A DNA stretch of 64,000 bases from Dorea sp. 5-2 (GCF_000403455.2 NZ_KE159792.1:229346-293345), one strand, 5' to 3'; numbered from the stretch's first letter, positions 8,586 to 16,708 are shown. A program made the numbers and translations. The notes: generated from the sequence alone by a model not told the origin.

Positions 8586-10076
8586 GTGGCAGAGCAGCAG
8601 AAGAAAGTACAAGAAGATGTGAATCAACTGAGAAAGGTTCGCCGGGAGAAGTTGGCAGACCTGCAGAGCAATGGAAAGAATCCGTTTGAGATAACGAGAT
8701 ATGACGTGACCTGTCATACTGCAGATATCAAGGAACATTATGATGAGATGGAAGGAAAACAGGTGTCTCTTGCAGGGCGTGTTATGCAGAAGCGTGTTAT
8801 GGGAAAGGCTTCCTTTTGCAATATTCTGGACCAGAGCGGAGATATCCAGTCCTATGTAGCAAGGGACAGTATCGGCGAGGATGCGTATAAGGATTTCAAG
8901 AAGTTGGATATCGGGGATATCGTCGGTTTGGAAGGAGAAGTATTCAAGACGAAGACAGGTGAGATCTCTGTCCATGCGTCTTCTATAAAATTGTTATCCA
9001 AGAGTCTCCAGATCCTGCCGGAGAAGTATCACGGCTTGACGAATACGGACATGCGTTACCGCCAGAGATATGTGGATCTGATCATGAACCCGGAGGTAAG
9101 GGATACATTTATCAAGAGATCCAAGATCATAAGCTCCATCAGAAGATATCTGGACGGACAAGGTTTCCTTGAGGTGGAGACACCGATGCTCGTAAGCAAT
9201 GCGGGCGGGGCTGCGGCAAGACCGTTCGAGACGCATTTTAACGCACTGGACGAGGACTTCAAGCTCCGTATCTCTCTGGAGCTGTACCTGAAGCGTCTGA
9301 TCGTCGGCGGGCTTGAGAGAGTCTATGAGATCGGCCGTGTATTCCGTAATGAGGGGTTGGATACCAGGCATAATCCGGAATTTACACTGATGGAACTGTA
9401 TCAGTCTTATACGGATTATAATGGAATGATGGACCTGACGGAGAATCTGTACCGCCATGTGGCGCAGGAAGTGCTTGGCACTACGACGATCGTATATAAC
9501 GGCGTGGAGATGGATCTTGGCAAGCCCTTCGAGAGGATCACTATGGTGGATGCCGTGAAGAAATATACAGGTATCGACTGGAATGAGGTTCAGACATTGG
9601 AGCAGGCAAGAGAGCTTGCAAAAGAGCGCCATGTGGAGTTCGAGGAGAGACATAAGAAGGGAGATATCCTGAGCCTGTTCTTCGAGGCATTCGTAGAGGA
9701 ACATCTGATCCAGCCGACCTTCGTGATGGATCATCCGATCGAGATCTCTCCGCTTACGAAGAAGAAACCGGGGAATCCGGAGTATGTGGAGCGGTTTGAG
9801 ATGTTTATGAATACCTGGGAGATGGCAAATGCTTATTCAGAGCTGAACGACCCGATCGACCAGAGAGAGCGGTTTAAGGCGCAGGAAGAGTTGCTGGCGC
9901 AGGGGGATGAAGAGGCGAATACGACGGATGAAGATTTCCTGAATGCGTTGGAGATCGGAATGCCGCCTACGGGTGGAATCGGATTTGGAATCGACCGGAT
10001 GTGTATGCTGCTCACAAACGCCGCTGCGATTCGCGATGTGCTTGCCTTCCCGACGATGAAGTCTTTGGACAAATAA
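8586..10076 (+). CDS. lysS: Lysyl-tRNA synthetase, class II
   Basis: This 496-residue enzyme charges tRNA-Lys. It has an N-terminal OB-fold anticodon-binding domain (about 60-165, [18 protein letters not shown]). The catalytic core has motif 2 ([20 protein letters not shown]) and motif 3 ([20 protein letters not shown]). The start is GTG with AGAAGGA upstream. The reading frame is complete and ends normally, so the mobile element that begins directly downstream did not damage it. Its 3' end is the probable chromosomal side of the left junction. Confidence 0.96.
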   Translation: MAEQQKKVQEDVNQLRKVRREKLADLQSNGKNPFEITRYDVTCHTADIKEHYDEMEGKQVSLAGRVMQKRVMGKASFCNILDQSGDIQSYVARDSIGEDAYKDFKKLDIGDIVGLEGEVFKTKTGEISVHASSIKLLSKSLQILPEKYHGLTNTDMRYRQRYVDLIMNPEVRDTFIKRSKIISSIRRYLDGQGFLEVETPMLVSNAGGAAARPFETHFNALDEDFKLRISLELYLKRLIVGGLERVYEIGRVFRNEGLDTRHNPEFTLMELYQSYTDYNGMMDLTENLYRHVAQEVLGTTTIVYNGVEMDLGKPFERITMVDAVKKYTGIDWNEVQTLEQARELAKERHVEFEERHKKGDILSLFFEAFVEEHLIQPTFVMDHPIEISPLTKKKPGNPEYVERFEMFMNTWEMANAYSELNDPIDQRERFKAQEELLAQGDEEANTTDEDFLNALEIGMPPTGGIGFGIDRMCMLLTNAAAIRDVLAFPTMKSLDK

Positions 10077-10080
10077 AGCC

Positions 10081-10180
10081 AGTATTTTCAAGGGTTTGCG
10101 GTACTTCGATTCAGATTTTGCAACAAAATTGCAACAAATTTGCAACGCATAATGCGGGATAATGCCTGATAATGCGTTGA
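10081..10180. repeat. Probable ICE left end: two sets of helically phased direct repeats
   Basis: TTGCAAC occurs at 10118, 10129 and 10140, exactly 11 bases apart. ATAATGC follows at 10149, 10159 and 10169, exactly 10 bases apart. The array begins some 40 bases after the lysS stop, where gene content changes from core to mobile. Phased short repeats next to a target gene are typical arm-type binding sites of tyrosine recombinases or excisionases. The core crossover site is not identified, because the other end is not in the window. Confidence 0.6.
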
Positions 10181-10216
10181 TTGGTACATGAGCCAACTTA
10201 ATACAGTAAGCACTTT

Positions 10217-10260
10217 AAGGACATTTTTCTAAAAGAAATTTTAGGGAAGTGTCCTTTTTT
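10217..10260 (+). terminator. Intrinsic terminator downstream of lysS
   Basis: AAGGACA pairs with TGTCCTT, and an inner CTAAAA pairs with TTTTAG. The stem is followed by six T residues. It would insulate the element from lysS read-through. Confidence 0.8.
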
Positions 10261-10300
10261 GTTATGGTCAAAAAATAAATTTGAATTGGAGGAAAAGGAA

Positions 10301-10375
10301 ATGGCAAACACAGCGTTAAGGTCAGGAGTGAAAAACCGTTCTCCGGGGCAAAAGCAAATTCGGGTTGACAGTTAG
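10301..10375 (+). CDS. Possible 24-residue leader peptide with downstream hairpin
   Basis: A short frame, MANTALRSGVKNRSPGQKQ..., starts with ATG behind a very good ribosome site (GGAGGAAAAGGA). Its first residues resemble the start of the gene at 10475 (MAANTAKG), so it may be a leader or a decayed copy of that gene's 5' end. A hairpin, TTGGGAG/CTCCCAA with a 5-base loop (10415-10433), lies between it and the next gene. An attenuator-like role is possible. Nothing shows that the peptide is made. Confidence 0.35.
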   Translation: MANTALRSGVKNRSPGQKQIRVDS

Positions 10376-10474
10376 CCGTATTTTGGGTAACTGGCAGCAC
10401 GAATCCACAAGGGTTTGGGAGTGTAGCTCCCAAGAATATAAAAAAACAAGCAGATAAGATAAGGAGGACAAGCT

Positions 10475-10939
10475 ATGGCAGCGAATACAGCGAAAGGTGC
10501 AGGAAACAAAGATACTCGCACAATTACTTTCAAGAGCAAAGAACATAAGGATTTTTATAAGGAGTACCTGCAGAAATGCAGATACCAGGATGTATACCAT
10601 AAAGCATTGGTGTACTGCCTGGGGATTGGTCAGGATACTAGGGTAAATGTGAACAGAATTTATGATTTTAAAACAGGATGCGTGAAAACGGAATGCCTGC
10701 GGGAAGGATGGCAGACCAGCGGAAGTGCGAAAATTGTACGGATGGCATTTAACCTCTATTGTAATGGAACGCCAAGTGTCTATGATACGGAGGATGTGGA
10801 TGAACAATTAAAGGAGTTCCGTTGTTATACAGTGGAAGATTTATTCTGCTGCGGCTATGCCAGATACTTTTGGGAGGCAGTCAAGCTCCGCTATCCGGAA
10901 TACTGTTTTTACGTGGATATGGAGGATTTATATGCTTAA
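10475..10939 (+). CDS. Mobile-element protein of the DUF6075 type
   Basis: This 154-residue protein of unknown function is typical of the first genes of Tn1549-like elements. It opens ITFKSKEHKDFYKEYLQKCRYQDVYHKALVYCLGI and has the conserved centre EGWQTSGSAKIVRMAFNL. It ends with CGYARYFWEAVKLRYPEYC. There is no membrane segment or signal peptide, and no catalytic motif is obvious. AAGGAGG is well placed before the ATG. It overlaps the next gene by 8 bases, so the two are translationally coupled. The family name is from memory of similar elements. Confidence 0.75.
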   Translation: MAANTAKGAGNKDTRTITFKSKEHKDFYKEYLQKCRYQDVYHKALVYCLGIGQDTRVNVNRIYDFKTGCVKTECLREGWQTSGSAKIVRMAFNLYCNGTPSVYDTEDVDEQLKEFRCYTVEDLFCCGYARYFWEAVKLRYPEYCFYVDMEDLYA

Positions 10940-11099
10940 AATCAGGATGCAGGGGACAAAGAAAGACCTTCACTGGTTCCGGCGGCTTTTGGAGCGGCAT
11001 GAAGGCGTGGATGTGAAAGAAGTGTCGGAACCATTTGCAAACAAAGGGACAAATAAGTATTTCCGTGTATATGCGGAAGTGGAAAGAACAGAAAAATAG
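10932..11099 (+). CDS. Small DUF3970-like protein
   Basis: This 55-residue protein begins MLKIRMQGTKKDLHWFRRLL and contains ANKGTNKYFRVYAEVE, features I associate with the DUF3970 family of ICEs and plasmids. The start at 10932 lies inside the end of the previous gene, behind GGAGG. The fold suggests a small alpha-beta protein. Its function is unknown. It precedes parA by 26 bases and probably belongs to the same maintenance operon. Confidence 0.7.
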   Translation: MLKIRMQGTKKDLHWFRRLLERHEGVDVKEVSEPFANKGTNKYFRVYAEVERTEK

Positions 11100-11125
11100 A
11101 TTGGAGAATCAGGAGGAAAGTATAT

Positions 11126-11911
11126 ATGTGCAGAGTGATCGCAGTAGCAAACCAGAAAGGCGGAGTCGGCAAGACTACAACGTGTGTGAATTTAGGGATT
11201 GGGCTTGCCAGGGCAGGCAAGAAAGTATTGTTGGTAGAGGCAGATGCGCAGGGCAGCATGGCGGTGAGCTTAGGTGTTGCGGAGCCGGACGAGCTGGATG
11301 TGACGTTAGTGAACATCATGGAAAAGGTAATCAACGACGAGGATGCAGAGTTAGGTGAGGGCATTATCCACCATGAGGAAGGGATTGATTTTATCCCGGC
11401 AAATATCGAACTGGCAGGCTTGGAAACGGCCTTGGTAAATGTTATGAGCAGGGAAACGATACTGCGCCAGTATCTCAACAGCGTAAAAGGGGAGTATGAC
11501 TTTGCGATTATTGATTGTATGCCCTCGCTTGGCATGATTACGATAAACGCCCTTGTAGCGGCGGACAGCGTACTGATTCCCGTAGAGGCGGCATATCTCC
11601 CAGTCAAAGGGCTTCAGCAGCTTATTAAGACGATTGGACGGGTACATAGAAAGCTAAACCCAGCGCTTGATATTATGGGGATTCTGCTGACAAAGGTAGA
11701 CCGGAGAACAAACTTCGCAAGGGACATTTCAGCGCAGATCCGGGAGGTATATGGGAACCGGGTACATATTTTTGAGAACTGCATCCCGTTATCTGTAAAG
11801 GCTGCGGAAACCACGGCAGAGGGGAAAAGCATCTATCTTCATGATCCGAAGGGGATTGTGGCAGGCGGCTACCACTCACTGACACAGGAGGTGCTTGCGG
11901 ATGAAAAGTAA
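11126..11911 (+). CDS. parA: ParA/Soj-type partition ATPase
   Basis: This 261-residue P-loop ATPase carries the deviant Walker A motif KGGVGKTT (11-18), a Walker A' ADAQG and Walker B-like FAIIDCMPSLG. Partition ATPases of this type position or segregate DNA together with a ParB partner. The partner gene follows with an 11-base overlap. In an ICE the pair probably stabilises the circular, replicating form after excision, which agrees with the initiator gene two genes on. AGGAGGAAAG stands before the ATG. Length is normal. Confidence 0.92.
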   Translation: MCRVIAVANQKGGVGKTTTCVNLGIGLARAGKKVLLVEADAQGSMAVSLGVAEPDELDVTLVNIMEKVINDEDAELGEGIIHHEEGIDFIPANIELAGLETALVNVMSRETILRQYLNSVKGEYDFAIIDCMPSLGMITINALVAADSVLIPVEAAYLPVKGLQQLIKTIGRVHRKLNPALDIMGILLTKVDRRTNFARDISAQIREVYGNRVHIFENCIPLSVKAAETTAEGKSIYLHDPKGIVAGGYHSLTQEVLADEK

Positions 11912-12797
11912 GAGCGCAGAGAAGGTAAAGCTGAACAGCTTTGATGATTTGTTTGGCATAGATGAAACGGGCGAAACGGTCACTTCCGTTCCCCTAAGTG
12001 AGCTGCATACGTTTAAAGGCCATCCGTTCCGGGTATTGGATGATGAAAAAATGCAGGAAACGGTGGAAAGCGTAAAGCAGTATGGCGTGTTGATGCCGGG
12101 GATTGTGCGCCCGCATCCGGAAGGCGGCTATGAGGTTATTGCAGGGCATAGACGGTGGCGGGCCTGTGAGCTTGCCGGACTTACGGAAATGCCTGTCATT
12201 ATCCGGGAAATGGATGATGATACAGCGGTAGTCCTGATGGTCGATACGAATATCCAGAGGGAGGACATCCTGCCAAGTGAGAAGGCGAAGGCATATCGGA
12301 TGAAATACGAAGCAATGAAGCACCAGGGCAGCAAAGGGGAGAAATATACTGCGGATGCCATCGGGGAAGCTGCCGGGGACAGCGGGAGGACAGTGCAGCG
12401 TTATATCCGGCTGTCGGAACTGGCGGAAGAACTGATGGATTATGTGGATGAAAATAAAATCCCTATGGTGGCCGGGGAGAAACTGTCTTATCTGAAAGCA
12501 GAAGAACAGGCATGGGTTGTGGACGCCATCGGCAACAGCGGCATATTCCCATCGAAAGCGCAGGCAGAACAGCTAAAGGAAAGCAGTGAAACAGGGGAAT
12601 TGACGGAAGGGAATGTATATGCAGTTTTAATCCGGAAAGAGAAGGAAAATGTGAATGTGACGATTTCCGCAAAGAGAATCCGCAATTATTTCCCGACGGA
12701 ATATTCCAAAGAGCAGATTGAGGATGTGATCTATACACTTCTGGAGGAATGGAAGCAGAAGGAGGGAGGGACAACGGATGCAGGAATTACAGTTTGA
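11901..12797 (+). CDS. parB: ParB/Spo0J-type partition protein
   Basis: This 298-residue DNA-binding protein has the ParB/Srx-like N-terminal domain, with GHRRWRACELAGLTEMPVII (about 84-103) and DTNIQREDILPSEKAKAY. A central helix-turn-helix follows (about 149-175, AIGEAAGDSGRTVQRYIRL). ParB family members bind parS and clamp onto DNA using CTP. The start at ATG 11901 is preferred to the TTG at 11895 because GGAGG lies 9 bases upstream. It overlaps both parA and repA. The dispersed 25-bp palindromes of this element are candidate binding sites, which is an inference only. Confidence 0.9.
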   Translation: MKSKSAEKVKLNSFDDLFGIDETGETVTSVPLSELHTFKGHPFRVLDDEKMQETVESVKQYGVLMPGIVRPHPEGGYEVIAGHRRWRACELAGLTEMPVIIREMDDDTAVVLMVDTNIQREDILPSEKAKAYRMKYEAMKHQGSKGEKYTADAIGEAAGDSGRTVQRYIRLSELAEELMDYVDENKIPMVAGEKLSYLKAEEQAWVVDAIGNSGIFPSKAQAEQLKESSETGELTEGNVYAVLIRKEKENVNVTISAKRIRNYFPTEYSKEQIEDVIYTLLEEWKQKEGGTTDAGITV

Positions 12798-13932
12798 TTA
12801 TTATCGGGGCATGGAAGCGGAGCAGTACACGTTTTACCGGATTCCGAAGGTTCTGTTCACTGCAGAATGCTTCAAGTCTCTCTCTTGTGAAGCGAAGGTT
12901 TTATACGGTCTTTTATTAGACCGTATGAGCCTTAGCATAAAGAACCGGTGGTTTGATGAAGAGGACAGGGTGTATATCATTTTTACAGTGGAAGAAATTG
13001 CAGAGCTTATGAACTGTGGTACACAAAAAGCGGTAAGGCTTCTGAAAGAACTGGATGCAGATAAAGGAATTGGACTGATTGAAAAGAAACGCCTGGGGCT
13101 TGGAAAGCCGAATGTCATATACGTGAAAAATTTCATTATCCGGCAGACAGAGGGCAAGGAAAGAGAGGAAAAACAGGGTGGAATGCCTATAAATGCACAG
13201 AATAGTGAAAATCACAATTCAAGAGTTGTGAAAACCACAATTCAAGAATTTCCAGAATCACAATTCAAGAATGGTGAAAATCACAATTCAGGAATGATGA
13301 AAACCACAATTCAAGAATCTCCAGAATCACAATTCAAGAATGGTGAAAATCATACTTCTGGAATGGTGGGAATCACAATTCAAGAATTTCCAAAATCACA
13401 ATCTAATAAGACTGATATTAACAAGACTGATTTAAGTAAGCCTGAATTTAGTGAAACGGAGTGTAGTAAGCCTGATCTTAATGATCCTGAATCCGGTGTG
13501 TCTGCTATCCATCCTAATCCTATCCTGTCTAATCCATCTATCCCAGGAACAGAGCCGGATGTGATGGGAGAGATGGATGCTTACCGAGACATCATCCGGG
13601 AACACATATCTTACGAGTGTTTCCAGGACGGGCGCTATCACCGGAGGGAGGACGTGGATGAACTGGTGGAGCTGATGGTGGAAGTGATGATGCTGCCGGA
13701 CAATGGCACAGTGCGGGTTGCAGGAGTGGAAAAGCCGGCGGCGCTTGTCAAGAACCGGTTTATGAAGCTGAACCATGAGCATATTGAGTATATCCTTACC
13801 TGCCTGGGCGCAAATACGACGAAGGTGGGAAATATCAAGGCATATCTTCTGACAACGCTGTATAATGCCCCGATGACCATAAGCAATTATTACACAGCGG
13901 AAGTGAACCATGACCTATATGGGAGCGGATGA
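12778..13932 (+). CDS. repA: RepA_N-type replication initiator with internal iterons
   Basis: The protein has 384 residues. The N-terminal 120 residues are the RepA_N DNA-binding domain (FYRIPKVLFTAECFKSLSCEAKVLYGLLLDRM..., then a winged helix with NCGTQKAVRLLKEL). The middle is repetitive: a 23-residue unit (ENHNSRVVKTTIQEF...) appears three times because the DNA carries nine 23-bp iterons. A short NKTD/SKPE spacer follows. The C-terminal part (about 260-384) is conserved in this family (YRDIIREHISYECFQDGRYHRREDVDELVELM). In RepA_N plasmids the origin lies inside the rep gene, so this gene likely carries the element's origin. It overlaps parB by 20 bases. Confidence 0.9.
   Translation: MQELQFDYYRGMEAEQYTFYRIPKVLFTAECFKSLSCEAKVLYGLLLDRMSLSIKNRWFDEEDRVYIIFTVEEIAELMNCGTQKAVRLLKELDADKGIGLIEKKRLGLGKPNVIYVKNFIIRQTEGKEREEKQGGMPINAQNSENHNSRVVKTTIQEFPESQFKNGENHNSGMMKTTIQESPESQFKNGENHTSGMVGITIQEFPKSQSNKTDINKTDLSKPEFSETECSKPDLNDPESGVSAIHPNPILSNPSIPGTEPDVMGEMDAYRDIIREHISYECFQDGRYHRREDVDELVELMVEVMMLPDNGTVRVAGVEKPAALVKNRFMKLNHEHIEYILTCLGANTTKVGNIKAYLLTTLYNAPMTISNYYTAEVNHDLYGSG
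13211..13417 (+). repeat. Nine tandem 23-bp iterons inside repA (candidate origin)
   Basis: The unit ATCACAATTCAAGAAT plus 7 variable bases starts at 13211, 13234, 13257, 13280, 13303, 13326, 13349, 13372 and 13395, exactly 23 bases apart. Seven copies are close to consensus; those at 13349 and 13395 are degenerate. The even spacing of about two helical turns and the position in the middle of a RepA_N gene match initiator-binding iterons of replication origins. Confidence 0.85.
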
Positions 13933-14167
13933 AAAAGCACGGGGAATATTGGCGATAAAATTGTTTCGGTGTGCCAGGCGTGATATACTGGATGCAGGTA
14001 CAGATTGGAGGAAGGTATGAAAATAAGTGAATTTGTAAAGAAGCCTTGCAGGGCGTGATTGGCGTTTGAAAGAAATAGAAAGAAACAGAAAGGACAGGCA
14101 ATACAGGCATAAATTGAATAACAATCCGTAAAAACAGCTTGATACACGGCTGTTTTTTTGTTGTCCA
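13933..14167 (+). other. Gap after repA with a remnant ORF and a terminator
   Basis: An ATG at 14017 with a good ribosome site (GGAGGAAGG) opens a frame of only 13 codons (MKISEFVKKPCRA) and looks like the broken start of a lost gene. A clear intrinsic terminator follows (AAAACAGC/GCTGTTTT plus T run, 14129-14159). Nothing else is supported here. Confidence 0.5.
14129..14159 (+). terminator. Intrinsic terminator of the parA-parB-repA operon
   Basis: The stem AAAACAGC/GCTGTTTT has a 10-base loop and runs into seven T residues. Confidence 0.85.
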
Positions 14168-14192
14168 ACTTTACGGCACGGTGTCGCAAAGT
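14168..14192. promoter_or_regulatory. 25-bp palindrome, copy 1
   Basis: The left arm ACTTTACGGCA, three bases and the right arm TGTCGCAAAGT match the ICE-wide consensus ACTTTGCGACA-N3-TGTCGCAAAGT with two changes in the left arm. It lies directly behind the terminator and before the Xre gene. Confidence 0.8.
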
Positions 14193-14238
14193 CAGGGGAC
14201 AGGGCTTGACGGAATGGCGGATGTAAAGCGGGCTGCGC

Positions 14239-14263
14239 ACTTTACGACACGATGACGGAAAGT
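14239..14263. promoter_or_regulatory. 25-bp palindrome, copy 2
   Basis: The left arm ACTTTACGACA is nearly consensus; the right arm is altered (TGACGGAAAGT). It lies 37 bases upstream of the Xre start and 71 bases from copy 1, so it could act as an operator for that gene. Confidence 0.75.
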
Positions 14264-14299
14264 TCCGGGAGAAAATTCAGACCAGGAAGGAGGTGCATA

Positions 14300-14653
14300 T
14301 TGGGCAATCGTGCAGGGTCGCAGGACTTGATTGAATTGGGCAACCGTATCCGAGACCGGAGGAATGAGATCAGCATGTCACAGGAGAAGGTTGCGGAACA
14401 GGCAGGGATCAGCGCCAACACCGTCAGCCGCATTGAGGGCGGGCAGTCTGCGATGTCCATAGAGATATTTATAAAAATGGTGCAGATACTCGGCGTGGAT
14501 GCGAACGAGCTTCTTGGCGTAAGCGGCCAGACGAAGGAGGATGGGCAGTGCCGGAAGATGTTCTGCCGCATCCGGCATCTGAAACAGAGTGAGCAGATGG
14601 TGGTTTTACAGACGATGGAGGCATTGGTCGATGGACTGCGGCAATGCAGGTGA
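14300..14653 (+). CDS. Xre-family transcriptional regulator
   Basis: This 117-residue protein has a Cro/CI-type helix-turn-helix at about 10-65: IELGNRIRDRRNEISMSQEK, then VAEQAGISANTVSRIEGGQS. A short C-terminal region may mediate dimerisation. I place the start at the TTG at 14300, because AAGGAGG stands 6 bases upstream. The in-frame ATG at 14252 has no ribosome site and lies inside a palindrome. Two 25-bp palindromes precede the gene and could be its operators or ParB sites. It probably regulates excision or transfer, as such genes do in related elements. This is an inference from position. Confidence 0.85.
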   Translation: MGNRAGSQDLIELGNRIRDRRNEISMSQEKVAEQAGISANTVSRIEGGQSAMSIEIFIKMVQILGVDANELLGVSGQTKEDGQCRKMFCRIRHLKQSEQMVVLQTMEALVDGLRQCR

Positions 14654-15017
14654 TGTGATTTACCACAGTTCTTGAAGTTCCACAAATATGTTGCCCTTTC
14701 CAGGAATCTCCACATATATGTTGGGGTAAACGGAAGGGCCGGCTGTTAAACTGGATACATCAGAGGAAAACAGCCACAGGAGAAAACGATGATGGAAGGG
14801 GGATAGCAGAAAGGCAGATAAAAAGACCAGGATTATCAGAAAAATATAAGGATAAAGTTATGGACTGGTAAAGGCGGTAAAAGGGGTTCTTGGCTCCCGT
14901 TAAAAAAAACGGGTGAGCCGGGAGCGTTATTTTACTGCCTTCCTGCTGTATCGGACAATCCCTGTGATGCCAGTTTTCCAGGCCGCCCGCAGCCTTCGGG
15001 CAGAAAGGCGGCTATAT
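14654..15017 (+). other. Gap with direct repeats and a strong hairpin
   Basis: CCACAAATATGTTG (14682) is followed by CCACATATATGTTG (14709), a 27-base direct repeat. At 14892-14918, GGCTCCCGTT pairs with AACGGGTGAGCC around an A-rich loop. There is no T run, so it is more likely a leader structure for the sigma-like genes than a terminator. No gene is supported. Confidence 0.45.
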
Positions 15018-15674
15018 ATGCTGACATTGCAGGAATTGAAACGAATTGTGGATGTGCCGGGTTTTGGAGTAAAACTTCCAACGGCAAAGCAGCTAAGGAC
15101 ATCCAGATCGGTAATCGCACAGGAAAGGCTTGGCTTGGATTCGGAAATATCCGCTTATCAGAGTGGCTATGTGCTTTATCAGGTGGAAAAATATTTCACA
15201 GTGTTTTTACTTCACTCATGCAGGGATTATCTGTATCTGGCAGATGGAAAGACGGTTATCCTGCCGGAACAATTTTTTGAAAACAGGGAATGGTATCTGC
15301 GGCTTGTACTGGAAGGCGAAGACCGGCTGAACCGGAACCATGAAGAAAAGGAACGGAGCTGGAATGTTTCTTACAGCGCTGTATCCGAAGATTGGCTGGC
15401 AATGGAAAACCTGACAGAATCCATGTTAGAGCATTTGACAAGGCAAGAGACGGTGGCAGAAATATTGGGGATTTTATCGGCAAGGCAGAAATATGTCATT
15501 CAAAAATATTACCTGCAGGAAGAAACACAGGAGCAGATTTCAAAGGAATTAGGCATCAGCCAGCAGGCGGTATCCGCAATGATTTCCCAGGCAGTCCGCA
15601 GCATCCGTAAAAATTATCAGGCTTCCCAGAATTGCCCTGATTACAGGATATGTTGCGGGGAGGGCCGGGCATGA
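15018..15674 (+). CDS. Sigma-70 family-like regulator (region 4 HTH)
   Basis: This 218-residue protein has a clear region-4-type helix-turn-helix at its C-terminus: LSARQKYVIQKYYLQEETQE, then QISKELGISQQAVSAMISQA. The N-terminal half (LTLQELKRIVDVPGFGVKLP...) is not a recognisable sigma region 2, so it may be a degenerate sigma or an activator. The start at 15018 follows AAAGGCGG and avoids a poor N-terminal extension. It overlaps the next gene by ATGA. Similar gene pairs sit in the regulatory part of Tn916/Tn1549 elements, where they drive transfer genes. That role is inferred here. Confidence 0.75.
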   Translation: MLTLQELKRIVDVPGFGVKLPTAKQLRTSRSVIAQERLGLDSEISAYQSGYVLYQVEKYFTVFLLHSCRDYLYLADGKTVILPEQFFENREWYLRLVLEGEDRLNRNHEEKERSWNVSYSAVSEDWLAMENLTESMLEHLTRQETVAEILGILSARQKYVIQKYYLQEETQEQISKELGISQQAVSAMISQAVRSIRKNYQASQNCPDYRICCGEGRA

Positions 15675-16126
15675 GAGGGAAACAGCCGAAGGAACGGGAT
15701 CATTATGTGCTGCGGATGGCGGACGGTACATTAGTGGATGTGACCAGGGAGGTTTATTTAGAATGGTATCGGTCACGGCGCAGGGAGCGGTATCAGAAGG
15801 AGCGGAACCGGAAACATGGCATATGCAGTCTGGACAGCTTAGAGGTCCGGGGGAATGGTTCAGGGCATTTCCAGGATGTGGCAGAGGGGGTGGAGGAGAC
15901 GGTTTTGCGAAATATCTGCCGGGATAAAGTGAGGGAAGTTCTGGAAAAACTGCCTGCAGAGGACGCCAGGCTGATTGAACTGCTGTATTTTGCGGAAGCT
16001 ACGGTAACAGATACGGCAAAGCTCTTTGGCTGCAGCCGGAAAACGATACAGAACCACCGGAAACGGATATTAGAAGAGTTATGCCGGAAAATGAAAGATC
16101 AGGGAATTCAAGGGGGATATTTCTGA
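15671..16126 (+). CDS. Second sigma-like HTH protein
   Basis: This 151-residue protein starts with ATG overlapping the stop of the preceding gene, behind GGGGAGG. The basic N-terminal part reads LRMADGTLVDVTREVYLEWY, then RSRRRERYQKERNRKHG, and a C-terminal sigma region 4-like domain follows (EKLPAEDARLIELLYFAEAT, then VTDTAKLFGCSRKTIQNHRK). Proteins with this N-terminus are common in ICEs and act as phage-like or ECF-like activators. The overlap with the first sigma-like gene suggests that the two act together. The 25-bp palindrome copy 3 follows 17 bases behind the stop. Confidence 0.75.
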   Translation: MRGKQPKERDHYVLRMADGTLVDVTREVYLEWYRSRRRERYQKERNRKHGICSLDSLEVRGNGSGHFQDVAEGVEETVLRNICRDKVREVLEKLPAEDARLIELLYFAEATVTDTAKLFGCSRKTIQNHRKRILEELCRKMKDQGIQGGYF

Positions 16127-16142
16127 AAGCACATGGTTTTCC

Positions 16143-16167
16143 ACTTTGCGACATCGTGTCGCAAAGC
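16143..16167. promoter_or_regulatory. 25-bp palindrome, copy 3
   Basis: ACTTTGCGACA, TCG, TGTCGCAAAGC: both arms match consensus except for the last base. It lies between the sigma-like gene and the convergent lipoprotein gene, so it cannot be a simple promoter operator for either. Confidence 0.8.
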
Positions 16168-16190
16168 GGAGTCCTGCCATCAGGTATATT

Positions 16191-16601
16191 TTATTCGTAT
16201 TGTATTTCAAATTCTCCTGGATTGTCTTTGATATTATTTTGTACATCAGGGTTTTCTGTATTAAATTCTGTAACGTATTCAAAAGAATAAGCTTCCTTAC
16301 CTTTTTGTGCATTTTTTTCAGAAGTGAATACATCTACGGATACATTGTTAGGATATCCGTTTATATCAAACGAAAAGCGTGTACTGTGGAAATCATTGTC
16401 AAGGATATGCTGTATGATTTCCCTGGAACATGCTTCTTTATCCGATACGTCATCTTTATCGGCAATGACATCAATATCCAGCTCATACCAGTTACCGGAT
16501 GTTGTGTTATTGGAAGAGAGAATGTCCATTTCAATATATTCTTTGGAACACCCACATATCATTCCGCATGATAATAAAATTAAGAGTCCTGTTTTTTTCA
16601 T
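16191..16601 (-). CDS. Small putative lipoprotein
   Basis: This 136-residue protein has a lipoprotein signal (MKKTGLLILLSCGMICGCSK), with Cys18 (or Cys12) as the likely lipidated residue. The mature part is acidic and polar (NNTTSGNWYELDIDVIADKD...FSFDINGYPNNVSVDVFTSE), with no domain that I recognise. It is likely anchored outside the membrane. A GGAGGTGAC ribosome site lies upstream on the minus strand. Its AT-rich composition differs from neighbouring conjugation genes, suggesting later acquisition. It is divergent from the twin Xre genes and shares the upstream region with the operator at 16624. Confidence 0.7.
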   Translation of the reverse strand: MKKTGLLILLSCGMICGCSKEYIEMDILSSNNTTSGNWYELDIDVIADKDDVSDKEACSREIIQHILDNDFHSTRFSFDINGYPNNVSVDVFTSEKNAQKGKEAYSFEYVTEFNTENPDVQNNIKDNPGEFEIQYE

Positions 16602-16623
16602 TTCCCGTCACCTCCAATTACCT

Positions 16624-16704
16624 AACCAAATGGTTTGGTTTTGAATAAAGTATAACATCTGGTGATAAAATTTGAAAGAGTAAAACTAACCAAACGGTGA
16701 GGTG
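16624..16704. promoter_or_regulatory. Operator region of the first twin Xre gene
   Basis: A perfect palindrome, AACCAAA-TGG-TTTGGTT (16624-16640), lies 85 bases upstream of the start codon. A related half-site, AACCAAACGGTGAGG, begins at 16688 and overlaps the ribosome site. This arrangement fits autorepression, and it may also control the divergent lipoprotein gene. Confidence 0.7.
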
Positions 16705-16708
16705 CGAT

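Noticed and set aside
10074-10120. Disruption of lysS by the element
   Set aside because: lysS has normal length, motif 3 and a normal end, so the insertion lies behind it.
13211-13417. CRISPR array
   Set aside because: The period is 23 bp with near-identical units and no unique spacers, it lies within a coding frame, and no cas genes are present. Iterons explain it.
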